Of a stretch of 26,064 nt of DNA, positions 5,020-13,922 are shown piece by piece. Made by a program: the position numbers and the translations under genes. The DNA lies in the NCBI GenBank assembly GCA_964389375.1, contig CAYMDP010000040.1:1-26064 (forward strand), in the 5' to 3' direction. Each line of letters starts with the position of its first letter. Positions within the stretch are counted from its first letter, which is position 1. The notes below the pieces were generated by a model that did no database searches, was not told where the DNA came from, and worked only from the letters and a program-made list of their open reading frames with translations. Origin of the DNA: CAYMDP01 sp964389375. GTDB taxonomy: Bacteria > Bdellovibrionota > Bdellovibrionia > Bdellovibrionales > UBA1609.

Positions 5020-7995
5020 ATGGAAATGGTTACAACACAGNNNNNNNNNNAACTTCAAGATCGTATCAAAGCCAAGGGGGAATTGATCTTCAGATCCCTA
5101 GAAAACGAAGGCGGATCCATCTTTAACAAAGATTGGTGGTACGGACGAATCATGGAATGGTCCATGAAGAATGAGCATTTTAAAACTCAAATGTTTCGCT
5201 TCGTCGATGTTCTTCCCTACCTAGAATCTTCTGCGGAAGTTGCAAAACATCTTAAAGAATATTTTGCTGAAAAAGGTGAAGAGCTTCCCTCCATTTTTAA
5301 CTTCGGAGTCGGAGTCGGAGCCTTAGCTCCGGGCTTGCTGGCTGGAGCCGTCAAAAAAAACGTCACACAAATGGCGAAAATGTTTATTACCGGAGAAAGT
5401 CCAGAAACGGCTCTTCCGGTATTAAAAAAAGCGCGTAAATCAAATCTTTGCTTTACCGCGGATCTATTGGGTGAGGCGACCTTGTCCGAACCCGAAGCCC
5501 TTGAGTACCAAGAGCGTTATCTTCACCTGATTCGTAACCTTGCGACAGATGCAAAGACTTGGGCGCACAATCCTCAAACGGATGAAGATGAAAACGGACC
5601 GATTCCAAAAGTGAATGTTTCGGTCAAGGTCAGCTCGCTGTATTCTCAGATTGACGAAGCCGCGTGGGAATACTCTGCAGAAGCGATTAAAGCTCGCATG
5701 CGTCCTATTTTCCAGCTCGCAATGCAAGAGCAAGTCTTTATCAACGTGGACATGGAGCAGTTCTCTCTGAAAGATTTAACGATCCGAGTTTTTCAAGACC
5801 TATTGTCTGAGCCGGAGTTTAAAAATTACCCGCATTTCGGAATTGTGATTCAAGCCTACTTGCGTGAGTCCCTGAATGATGTGAAAGAGTTAATTCAGTT
5901 TGCAAAACACCGAGGAACTCCTTTTACCTTAAGATTGGTTAAAGGCGCCTACTGGGATTACGAAACGATCCATGCTCAACAAAAGGGCTGGCCAATTCCG
6001 GTTTACACAAACAAAGCCGAGTCTGACTTTAACTACGAAATTTGCACTAAAGTTCTACTTGAAGCCTTCCCTTATATCCGGGTTGCAATAGGTTCTCACA
6101 ATGTGCGCTCGATTGCAGCGGCCTTGGTGATGGCGGAAGACCTAAAACTTCCACAAAAAGCCATCGAGATTCAAATGCTTTACGGAATGGCTGAACCCAT
6201 TAAAAAAGTATTGGTGAAACAAGGCTACCGCGTCCGTGAGTATGCCACGATTGGTGAATTGATTCCGGGAATGGCGTATCTGGTTCGTCGTTTACTTGAA
6301 AATACCTCGAATGAGTCCTTCTTGCGCTCGAAGTTTGCTGACAATATCTCGACGGATCTTTTGCTTGCAGACCCGGCTGACAAGATGCAGGCTTCCTCTC
6401 CCTTTCCTGAAAACAAAGCTCCTTTTCAAAATGAAGCCCCGCTGGATTTTGCAATTGAAAGCCAAAGACGCCAAATGGAAGAGGCTCTTAAAAAAGTCGA
6501 AGCCCAACTGGGTGAAAAAATTCCGATCCAAATTGGAAAAGAAAAAATTCAGTCTCAGAATGTTTTGAATTCAGAAAACCCCTCAAAACCTCGCCAAATT
6601 ATCGGCCAAATCTCTTTGGCAAATACTGCGGAGGCCGAAAAGGCCGTTCAAGTCGCCAAAGAAGCGCAAAAGGCCTGGGGTCAAAAACCCTATTCTGAAC
6701 GCGCCGATCTTGTGGATCGTTTAGCAGAACTTATCCGACGCGATCGTTTTGAATTGGCCGCCCTCGAAGTTTTTGAAGTTGGAAAAAACTGGCACGAAGC
6801 CGATGGGGATATCGCAGAGGCCATTGATTTTTGTAAGTACTATGCCCTCGAGATGAGACGTCTTGGACAAGCTCGAAGAGTTGGAAGCGCACCCGGCGAA
6901 GTCAGCCATTATGTCTACCATCCAAAAGGCATCGCACTTGTGATTGCCCCTTGGAACTTTCCTTTAGCCATCTTAACAGGAATGGTTTCCGCCGCAGTTG
7001 TTGCCGGAAACGCCGTCCTGATGAAGCCCGCCGAACAAAGTTCGGTTGTCGCTTACCGCTTAATGAAGCTAATTGAAGAGGCTGGATTCCCTCCCGGAGT
7101 TGTCAACTTCTTGCCAGGTCTTGGTGAAGAAGTCGGAGAGTATCTGACCGGACACAAAGATGTGGATTTGATTTCCTTTACAGGCTCGAAGAATGTCGGT
7201 CTTCATATTCTTTCGAAAAGTAGCCAAATTCAAAAAGGTCAAAAAAATATTAAAAAATGCATTATCGAGATGGGTGGAAAAAATGCCATCATCGTGGATT
7301 CGGATGCAGATCTTGATGAAGCCGTCCAAGGAGTTCTTTACTCCGCCTTTGGTTTTCAGGGACAAAAATGTTCGGCTTGCAGTCGCGTCATTGTTCTTCA
7401 AGAAAACTATGACCGATTCGTTCCGCGTTTAATTGAAGCCACCCGCAGTTTGCACATTGGCCCAGCCCTGCTCCCTCAAAATTTTATGGGTCCAGTTGTC
7501 GACAAAGAGGCCTTTCAACGGATTCAAGCTGTGATCGAAAAAGGAAAGACCGAAGCCAAATTACTTTTTCAAGGCGAGGCACCTCGAGAAGGTTACTTTA
7601 TTCCTCCGACGATTTTTGGAGATGTGGACCCTGAATCCTCATTGGCCCAAGAAGAAATCTTTGGTCCTGTCCTTGCGGTCATTAAAGCAAAAAACATCGA
7701 TGATGCACTTCGGATTGCGAACAATACTGAGTACGCCCTGACTGGGGGAGTTTATTCTAGAAGTCCTGCAAACATCGAAAAAGTTCGCAGAGAATTTGAA
7801 GTTGGAAATCTGTATATCAACCGCGGGAATACGGGCGCTCTTGTCGAAAGACATCCCTTTGGTGGCTTTAAATTATCCGGTGTTGGAAGCAAAACCGGCG
7901 GTCCAGATTATCTAAATCAGTTTATGGAAGCGCGAGTTGTTACAGAGAATACTCTACGCCGCGGATTTGCACCCAGCGAAAGCGAAAAGGCTTAA
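5020..7995 (+). CDS. putA: bifunctional proline dehydrogenase / glutamate-semialdehyde dehydrogenase (PutA-like)
   Basis: A 991-residue protein. It oxidises proline to P5C with FAD, then P5C/glutamate semialdehyde to glutamate with NAD. The N-terminal half is the proline dehydrogenase barrel, with motifs such as NVSVKVSSLYSQ, LRLVKGAYWDYE, AIGSHN and EIQMLYGM. The C-terminal half is an aldehyde dehydrogenase: APWNFP near 642, general base Glu750 in IIEMGGKN and nucleophile Cys784 in GQKCSACSR. There is no N-terminal ribbon-helix-helix DNA-binding domain, so it is probably not its own repressor, unlike the enterobacterial protein. Ten ambiguous bases (5041-5050) fall after codon 7; the frame is kept as given but the true sequence there is unknown. 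The ATG follows GGAGGG. Its stop overlaps the rhomboid stop tail to tail. Confidence 0.95.
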   Translation: MEMVTTQXXXXLQDRIKAKGELIFRSLENEGGSIFNKDWWYGRIMEWSMKNEHFKTQMFRFVDVLPYLESSAEVAKHLKEYFAEKGEELPSIFNFGVGVGALAPGLLAGAVKKNVTQMAKMFITGESPETALPVLKKARKSNLCFTADLLGEATLSEPEALEYQERYLHLIRNLATDAKTWAHNPQTDEDENGPIPKVNVSVKVSSLYSQIDEAAWEYSAEAIKARMRPIFQLAMQEQVFINVDMEQFSLKDLTIRVFQDLLSEPEFKNYPHFGIVIQAYLRESLNDVKELIQFAKHRGTPFTLRLVKGAYWDYETIHAQQKGWPIPVYTNKAESDFNYEICTKVLLEAFPYIRVAIGSHNVRSIAAALVMAEDLKLPQKAIEIQMLYGMAEPIKKVLVKQGYRVREYATIGELIPGMAYLVRRLLENTSNESFLRSKFADNISTDLLLADPADKMQASSPFPENKAPFQNEAPLDFAIESQRRQMEEALKKVEAQLGEKIPIQIGKEKIQSQNVLNSENPSKPRQIIGQISLANTAEAEKAVQVAKEAQKAWGQKPYSERADLVDRLAELIRRDRFELAALEVFEVGKNWHEADGDIAEAIDFCKYYALEMRRLGQARRVGSAPGEVSHYVYHPKGIALVIAPWNFPLAILTGMVSAAVVAGNAVLMKPAEQSSVVAYRLMKLIEEAGFPPGVVNFLPGLGEEVGEYLTGHKDVDLISFTGSKNVGLHILSKSSQIQKGQKNIKKCIIEMGGKNAIIVDSDADLDEAVQGVLYSAFGFQGQKCSACSRVIVLQENYDRFVPRLIEATRSLHIGPALLPQNFMGPVVDKEAFQRIQAVIEKGKTEAKLLFQGEAPREGYFIPPTIFGDVDPESSLAQEEIFGPVLAVIKAKNIDDALRIANNTEYALTGGVYSRSPANIEKVRREFEVGNLYINRGNTGALVERHPFGGFKLSGVGSKTGGPDYLNQFMEARVVTENTLRRGFAPSESEKA
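5041..5050. other. run of ten N bases
   Basis: Exactly ten unknown bases lie inside the putA-like coding region, 21 bases after the start. A fixed round number suggests a scaffold-gap placeholder rather than true length, so residues 8-11 and possibly the start itself are uncertain. Confidence 0.95.
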
Positions 7996-9023
7996 GCGGA
8001 TTTTTTAAAGGGCTTTTGGATGTCTTCTGGGTGGGGAAGAAAGGGAATCATACTCCCCGCCTTCGGACTTGGCGATTTATCCAACCCTTCACGAAGACCT
8101 TTATATTTAAGAAAAAACAAAATAGTGGCCACTAGAGCTCCGGCCATCTGACCCCCAAGGTGAGCCGAGTAAGCCACTCCACCAAAATCCGGAACTGTAC
8201 TTAAGGTGCCGGCTAGATCCCCAACAAACCACATCCCAAGTACGAGCCATGCAGGCAAATACAAAAACCCAGAGTAACCCCGTGCGGGAAGAAAAAAGAA
8301 CAAGTAAGCGACACTTCGCTTCCAGTACAACAAACAAAAAAGCGCCATCATTCCGCTGACCGATCCGCTAGAACCGATCAAGGGCGCAAGTGAAGGGCCA
8401 GACCACAATATGTAGCTTCCCGCCGCAACCATTCCTGAACACAAAAACACGATCAATAAACCCAGGCCGCCCAATAAAGGCTCAAGAACCGAACCAAAGA
8501 TGAGCAGAAAAAGCATATTCCCAAAAAAATGAACAAAACCGCTGTGGACAAACATATAAGAAATCCATTTTGTTAATCCCAACTCTTCTGAATTTAATCC
8601 AAACATATAACTTGGACTAAGCTCTTGATACTGCTTCAACTGGCTTAGCTTATCTTTCCATTCCTGAATTGCGACTGCGTCTCCAGAATGTTGTAGACTT
8701 GCAGCCTCTTTAAAAAAGACCTCGTCCCTAAAAGCTAAATTGCCCAAAAGTTTCACCTTCTCCAAGTCTCCCGAGTGGGCCAGTCCTTCTAAACGTAAGA
8801 TCGTCTCTGAATATTTGGACTTATTATTTTTTATATACTGAGAGTAAACTCGCCCCTGAGTCACAATGAATTCTTCGTCATCCATGACTAGATCAATATT
8901 TTTTTCGGACTGTGAGGAATAGCCAAGACTTAAAGCCAAGACCATAGAGTTAATAAAAACTAATCCCCAGGTGACCGGGATTTTGCTGAAGCCTAAAATT
9001 CCATTTAAAAATGGGAGAATCAT
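7992..9023 (-). CDS. rhomboid family intramembrane serine protease
   Basis: A 343-residue membrane protein. Rhomboid signatures are clear: HSGFVHFFGNMLFL with Asn169 and a leading His pair, GSSGSVSG at 217-224 with the likely nucleophile Ser219, and the base His288 in AHLGG. These form the Ser-His dyad that cuts other membrane proteins within the bilayer. Between the first membrane helix (about 17-34) and the catalytic core lies a soluble helical insert of about 120 residues (36-150), longer than in GlpG, with no recognised motif; it may recruit substrate. The ATG overlaps the stop of the RDD gene by four bases (ATGA), so translation is probably coupled. The stop shares TTAA with the PutA-like stop. 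Confidence 0.92.
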   Translation of the reverse strand: MILPFLNGILGFSKIPVTWGLVFINSMVLALSLGYSSQSEKNIDLVMDDEEFIVTQGRVYSQYIKNNKSKYSETILRLEGLAHSGDLEKVKLLGNLAFRDEVFFKEAASLQHSGDAVAIQEWKDKLSQLKQYQELSPSYMFGLNSEELGLTKWISYMFVHSGFVHFFGNMLFLLIFGSVLEPLLGGLGLLIVFLCSGMVAAGSYILWSGPSLAPLIGSSGSVSGMMALFCLLYWKRSVAYLFFFLPARGYSGFLYLPAWLVLGMWFVGDLAGTLSTVPDFGGVAYSAHLGGQMAGALVATILFFLKYKGLREGLDKSPSPKAGSMIPFLPHPEDIQKPFKKSA

Positions 9024-10993
9024 TTTTTACCAAATTCTTTTAACAAGACGTTGGTGATCACATCGAAGTCCGATACCGCAGCGGGAATCCGTTGAAGCTC
9101 TCGGGTGCTAGGATTTTTTAGTTCCCCGTACCTAGACAAATGCTCCCAGGCCTTTCTTCTGCGGCCCGTGTGGTAAGAGGACAAAACCAAATTTTTTCTT
9201 AAAGTCGGATCGTTCGGAGAAACCGAAAGTAAGACCTCACCCACTTCTAAAGCCAATTGATAGGAGCCTCTGTTGATATAGGCCTGAGTCAGAGTGCGAC
9301 CCATTTTCGTCCACTCTAAGGACTGTGGTTCGGAAGCCCATCTCTCGTACTTTTCTTTCAATCGACTTGGATCAGATTCGGTCTCGACTAAGCGGCGCTC
9401 GGCTTCAAACCGAAAGTCTTTGGAATTCGACAGATCCTGCACCAAATCTTCTAAAACCTTCCGTCCCTCTTCAAGTTCAGAGGAATTGATCAAAGCCATC
9501 GCCTCATTGAACTTTTTGGCCTCTTCGATGCGGCTTTCTTCGGCAAGACGTTTGTAGTCCGGCTCGGTCTCACTGCACTCTTCAAATCGGGTGTGGGTTA
9601 AGGCCATTCGAGGGTCCAACAAATAATCCTCAGCGGACTCGATAGTTTTATGAATCATCTGGCAGCTTGAGACTTTTTTTCCAGAGCAATCTTGGTCTAA
9701 CTCCTCAAGACAAACCCAACCCGCAAGATCCAACCGGTCGATCAGTGACATATGATCTAAGGCAACTGCGGTCGCAGCTTGCGCTTCACGAAAGCGACCA
9801 ATGCTCCATAAGGCCTTCACTCGCTGAATTCCTAAAAAGGATCCCAGTGTGGAGGAGGGTGAAAGACGATTGATAAGATCCATCACTACAGTATACTCCG
9901 CGTGACGCATAAAATACCGAATCGCCCAAACCATCAGATGTTGCTCTTGGGGAGTAGGAGAATTTGCAAATAGCTCTTCGACCGCCTCCCAGTTTTCTTC
10001 GGACCACTCGGTAACAATTCGGCTCATCAGACAACTCTCGGATTCTTCAGCTACCTCACAGGTTTTATCTAGATAGGTATTTGAGACTGCTGGACGGTCG
10101 GAATGAACGAAGGCCAAAGCTAAGTACAACAGAGGACTTTCGTCTTCTCCTTGGTTTAGCGCAAAATCGACTTCTTTTTTTAAACAATCTTTTTCTAAGT
10201 TTCCTGAGGCAAACAAGGCCATGGCAGAGCTAAGGCGAGGGGGCCTAATACCTTCTTTTTCTTCCCATTCACGAACAGTCTTCCCCACATCCGCGCAAAG
10301 AAGTCCTTCCTGCTCAAGCCGAATCACAAGAAGGTCTTTGTCAGAAAATATCTGAAGCCAGCGAGTGGCTTCGAATCCAATCATCAACAATACAAAAACT
10401 AGAATCGAAGCGAATAAACTTTTAACAAAGGAGACTTCTGAAAGACTCGGCTCGGAACTACCGCGACTTGGGTCCGAAACCACCAAGCTATCTGAAACCC
10501 GGTCATGGATAGCCCGACGCTTTGAATCCGAAAATACCGAAAGAGCTGGAAGAAAAAGCAACAAGGACTCGGCAAACAGCACAAAGGTTCGCATGGCACT
10601 TTGCCATAAATCAATCTTCTCTCCGGTCCAAATGTTTTGAACGCGTAGACCAAAAAGTCTTTGCCCAAAACTTGCGCCAAAGACGTGAGTCATGAAAATA
10701 AAATAACCTAAGGAAAAAACCAAAAAAATAATCGAGATCGAACTCATCGCTAATGCCGAACTAAATTCATCCTGAACAATTAAAGCTTCGGTAAATTTTC
10801 GTTTAAGGGGAGAGATCAGAAGAAGACCCACGGGAATTAAAATCAAAAAGCTATCAACGACAAAGCTCGCCATGCGATCGAAAGGTCTGGCAAGATGAGT
10901 TCCATTCCCATCCGAGCCGATTTTTATTTGTTTACCGGTTTCAACGCCAGGATCAATGCCCGGCCCTGAAGACCTAAAATCTTCAATAACCAT
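9020..10993 (-). CDS. RDD-domain membrane protein with long helical-repeat region
   Basis: A 657-residue protein. Residues about 33-173 form an RDD domain: ARPFDRMASFVVD, SFGQRLFGLRV and KRRAIHDRVSDSLVV, with three membrane segments. A further membrane helix lies at about 190-207. From about 225 to the end the sequence is helical with repeated pairs resembling TPR or Sel1 repeats (for example SYQLALEVGEVLLSVSPNDP). It probably places a protein-binding solenoid on one membrane face. RDD proteins are poorly understood; a transport role has been proposed for some. The ATG at 10993 has no good ribosome site. The stop overlaps the rhomboid start, indicating one operon. Confidence 0.8.
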   Translation of the reverse strand: MVIEDFRSSGPGIDPGVETGKQIKIGSDGNGTHLARPFDRMASFVVDSFLILIPVGLLLISPLKRKFTEALIVQDEFSSALAMSSISIIFLVFSLGYFIFMTHVFGASFGQRLFGLRVQNIWTGEKIDLWQSAMRTFVLFAESLLLFLPALSVFSDSKRRAIHDRVSDSLVVSDPSRGSSEPSLSEVSFVKSLFASILVFVLLMIGFEATRWLQIFSDKDLLVIRLEQEGLLCADVGKTVREWEEKEGIRPPRLSSAMALFASGNLEKDCLKKEVDFALNQGEDESPLLYLALAFVHSDRPAVSNTYLDKTCEVAEESESCLMSRIVTEWSEENWEAVEELFANSPTPQEQHLMVWAIRYFMRHAEYTVVMDLINRLSPSSTLGSFLGIQRVKALWSIGRFREAQAATAVALDHMSLIDRLDLAGWVCLEELDQDCSGKKVSSCQMIHKTIESAEDYLLDPRMALTHTRFEECSETEPDYKRLAEESRIEEAKKFNEAMALINSSELEEGRKVLEDLVQDLSNSKDFRFEAERRLVETESDPSRLKEKYERWASEPQSLEWTKMGRTLTQAYINRGSYQLALEVGEVLLSVSPNDPTLRKNLVLSSYHTGRRRKAWEHLSRYGELKNPSTRELQRIPAAVSDFDVITNVLLKEFGKK

Positions 10994-11024
10994 AGGGATC
11001 TATCGGCAAATATGAATCCCAAAA

Positions 11025-11043
11025 TAAGATCTATATCATCTTA
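11025..11043. promoter_or_regulatory. inverted repeat between operon genes
   Basis: TAAGAT-CTATATC-ATCTTA is a perfect 6-bp inverted repeat with a 7-nt centre in the 60-base gap between the anchored protein and the RDD gene. It could be an attenuating hairpin or an internal regulatory site. There is no T run. Confidence 0.3.
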
Positions 11044-11053
11044 GCAAAAAATT

Positions 11054-11734
11054 TTATTGGGCTGCGGGCTGGACCTTCATCGAGAGAAATCGTCCATGGG
11101 GGTCAAGATCAAACTCGACGTGGGCCACAGTCCGTTTAGATGCTCCCTCAAGGGTCACGACTTGTTTTATCCCTTGAGCATGACGCTCTTTAGGCATTGC
11201 ATGAATTGCTTCGTACTCAACTGGAAGAAGTTCACGGGCAAGACCCAAAAAGACTTCCAACTCAGGAATGTAGCGAGGTCCGCCTCCAGAGCTCCAATCC
11301 GGCGTAAATTCAATTGAGGAGATCTTTCCGTCTTGAAAGATGAAATGGTAGCGGCTATCCAAAATTTCGAAACGAAGTCGATCATCACTTGTCGCCTCTG
11401 CTCCAAGACTTGCAATATCTCGTCGACCCTTCGTCTTTAATTTTTCAACAATTTCATTTTGCGATGAAAGTGAGGCTCGGTCCGTCTCACTGACGCTAGC
11501 TAAACTTCGCTGCCCTTCAATTTGCGACTCATAAACGGATGGAGAGATTCTCTCGAAGGCAACTCCAACGATTAGCAGGGCACAAAGTGAAGACCACAAA
11601 ATTGCTTTTGGGATGACAAACGAGGGCGCAACAAAAGTTGTTTGATCAGAAGAAACATCAGCTTGGATTTTTTGATTTGTCTCATTTTGAGACGGCTCTC
11701 TGTTTTGACCCGGAAATTTAATAATCTTTGCCAT
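11054..11734 (-). CDS. hypothetical membrane-anchored protein
   Basis: A 226-residue protein that starts MAKIIKFPG. The ATG at 11734 is chosen because AAGGGG lies nine bases before it; an in-frame ATG six bases upstream is too close. A single membrane helix (about 40-58, IPKAILWSSLCALLIVGVAF) follows a polar N-terminal tail, so the C-terminal domain, rich in beta strand, should face the periplasm. No family was recognised. It is first in a probable operon with the RDD and rhomboid genes, with a 60-base gap. It could be a substrate or partner of the rhomboid, but nothing in its sequence proves that. Confidence 0.7.
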   Translation of the reverse strand: MAKIIKFPGQNREPSQNETNQKIQADVSSDQTTFVAPSFVIPKAILWSSLCALLIVGVAFERISPSVYESQIEGQRSLASVSETDRASLSSQNEIVEKLKTKGRRDIASLGAEATSDDRLRFEILDSRYHFIFQDGKISSIEFTPDWSSGGGPRYIPELEVFLGLARELLPVEYEAIHAMPKERHAQGIKQVVTLEGASKRTVAHVEFDLDPHGRFLSMKVQPAAQ

Positions 11735-12023
11735 AAGCATTTACCCCTTACTCACCTTTATTTTTGATGAGCCCTTTGCCATTCAATCTTGCGAAGCCCG
11801 TACCCAGAGAGCTAAAACGGAGCCGCAGAAGACTGATCAAAACCTTACGAGTGACAGCAAAAATGGGCACTTCAGTGTCTCAATCTGAGAATGAAAAAGT
11901 GCGCATGCCATAAGCACATGCACAGACTTCAGACGCTCAGGATCAATGTCTTAAGCCCATTTCAGGTCTTCTCTTTGCATCGGATAATTCCGAGGGATTC
12001 TTAAGTTGGGACGGGGGTTCGAC

Positions 12024-12749
12024 ATGAGACAATTTCAAACATTTTTAAAACTCGACAGAAGACTAGCCTCAATTCTAACTCTATTGGTCTTGGGATTTTC
12101 GAAACCGGCCCTCGCGCAACTTGATTTCGGAAACTGCCCGATCGTAGATGGAAAAGTCGTCTACGAAGAATTCTGTCAGCAGGGAATCGCAGACTTCTTG
12201 GAAGACTCAGAAAAAGAAACCTTTAAAAAAGTTAGAAATTCCATGCAGCGCTGGCAGTGGAATAATTCCAGAAAAGGCTTGGTGGATTTTATTACAAGAG
12301 TGCGCAGCCACCCCGAGACAACTTGCAAAGACCAATTTGGCGGCTCTTCCTTTGCCCTACAGTGTAGCTACACAGAAGGTGGTCAGACTAAAACCCAAGT
12401 CTTCCCTTGGATCATGAGCAAAGATTTAAATCCCTATTACGACAAAAATGTCACCACCATCGAAGAGGACTACCAGTCCCAAGTGGCTGCCTATAGCAAT
12501 AGAACATTCAGCTCAGGTGAAGGCAGCACATCCAATGCGAATCCGAATCGGGCCACAGCGGTAAGAACAGTGGCTATGGATTCGGCTTACAACAATCAAG
12601 TCGCACAAACCAGCCCAAGTCGAACACCTCAGAAAAAAGGAAGTATCTTTTTATTATCCTCAAAAACGAAGACAGTCGGTGCCTCCGAAGCAGAGGATCG
12701 TCCGGCCGCGGATCCAGCCCTTGTCGATGCGACCGGTGGAAAAGATTAG
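12024..12749 (+). CDS. hypothetical secreted protein
   Basis: A 241-residue protein with a signal peptide ending KPALAQ (cleavage after ALA). The ATG at 12024 is preferred, with GGGGG seven bases before it; a TTG 18 bases upstream is also in frame. The mature part has five Cys and a folded-looking first half with segments such as SMQRWQWNNSRKGLV. From about residue 155 the tail is low in complexity and rich in Ser, Asn, Ala and Thr. No family was recognised. It is followed 45 bases later by the TPR gene on the same strand and probably shares its transcript. Confidence 0.7.
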   Translation: MRQFQTFLKLDRRLASILTLLVLGFSKPALAQLDFGNCPIVDGKVVYEEFCQQGIADFLEDSEKETFKKVRNSMQRWQWNNSRKGLVDFITRVRSHPETTCKDQFGGSSFALQCSYTEGGQTKTQVFPWIMSKDLNPYYDKNVTTIEEDYQSQVAAYSNRTFSSGEGSTSNANPNRATAVRTVAMDSAYNNQVAQTSPSRTPQKKGSIFLLSSKTKTVGASEAEDRPAADPALVDATGGKD

Positions 12750-12794
12750 GACTAGACTCCGACTGGTCCAGTCCCATTGCACCCAGGATCAATT

Positions 12795-13922
12795 ATGAAT
12801 AAGATAAAGACTGTGAAACACCTAAGATATCTTTTGATTTTGATTCTAAGCCTGACCCTCTTCTTTAGTACTGAGAGAGCCCTGACTCAAGAGTCCCCCG
12901 TTAAAGCAAAGCCCGCAGTAAATCCAAAATTTTTAAAGTTAGAAGCTCTGCTAAAAGAAAACCCGGACAGCCTGGCTCATCGAGAACTTCTTGCGGAGGA
13001 ATACTTCCGAGCCAAACAATACGACCGGGTGACAAGTCTTTTAAACCCATACACAAACGTGATTTCTACGACGGCTCTGCTAAATCTTGCCTCTGCATTT
13101 CGGGCCCAAAAAAATTACTCTAGCCAAGTCCAAGTGATTCGTCTTGTCGTGCGAAAAGATCCGGAAAGTCACCAGCCCCACACAATTTTAGGGCATGCCC
13201 TTTTGGAACTCGCAAAAAATACCCGAGACCCCGAAAGCCAAAAAAAGTTTCAAGATGAGGCCATCGGAAGCTTACGCAGTAGCATTCGCATCCGGCCCGA
13301 TTACAAGCCGGCCTATGATTCGCTTCTTAATTTTTTTGTTGAAAATAAAAACAATTACGAAAGCCGAGTCCTTGCGCAAGATATGCTTAAGCGCTTTGGA
13401 CAACGTCCCGAGCTACTTAGCGAACTTTGTAGACTGTACTCTACGGACAATTATTTAGATCAAGCCATCGAAAGCTGTCGCGCTGCAATTCAGAGTGCTC
13501 CAAATTCAACGGACAACCATGTGTATTTGGCGCTCGCCTACCGAGATAGCAAAAAAGAAAGTCTTGCCGCTCAGACTCTTGTGAAGGCTGCGAAAAAATT
13601 TCCTCAATCTGAATTTGTCCAAAGATCTACTGGTGAATATTATTTTGAGCAAAAAAACTATCCAGTGGCCGCGCGCTACTATCAACAGGCCGTGGTGATT
13701 GAGCCCAAATCCGCCGCTTCGCACTTAGGTTTGGCTCAGTCTTTATTTGAGTCCGAAAAAATTGATGAAAGTTTGCCCCACTTTATAAAAGCTTGCGAAC
13801 TAGATTCCACTAAAGTTTCGGGCATCTTAGAAGCTGCTGCAAAAGTTCGGCAAAAGGGACAAACGGTGCTGGCCTCTAAGTTTTCAAATGGCGGATACTC
13901 CTGCCGAGCTAAAGGCCCCTAA
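12795..13922 (+). CDS. exported TPR-repeat protein
   Basis: A 375-residue protein. A basic N terminus and hydrophobic segment (about 8-24) look like a signal peptide or anchor, so it acts in the periplasm. The remainder is tetratricopeptide-like, with helical pairs carrying typical residues (for example KNYPVAARYYQQAVVIEPKS and DQAIESCRAAIQSAPNSTD). TPR solenoids bind partner proteins. The ATG at 12795 follows CAGGATCAATT; an in-frame TTG upstream is less likely. It lies in a probable two-gene operon with the preceding secreted protein. Its stop overlaps that of the S41 gene tail to tail (13919-13922). Confidence 0.82.
   Translation: MNKIKTVKHLRYLLILILSLTLFFSTERALTQESPVKAKPAVNPKFLKLEALLKENPDSLAHRELLAEEYFRAKQYDRVTSLLNPYTNVISTTALLNLASAFRAQKNYSSQVQVIRLVVRKDPESHQPHTILGHALLELAKNTRDPESQKKFQDEAIGSLRSSIRIRPDYKPAYDSLLNFFVENKNNYESRVLAQDMLKRFGQRPELLSELCRLYSTDNYLDQAIESCRAAIQSAPNSTDNHVYLALAYRDSKKESLAAQTLVKAAKKFPQSEFVQRSTGEYYFEQKNYPVAARYYQQAVVIEPKSAASHLGLAQSLFESEKIDESLPHFIKACELDSTKVSGILEAAAKVRQKGQTVLASKFSNGGYSCRAKGP

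Noticed and set aside
12006..12023. Upstream TTG start of the secreted protein gene, and a similar TTG at 12777 for the TPR gene
   Set aside because: ATG codons at 12024 and 12795 have ribosome sites at normal spacing and begin proper signal peptides.
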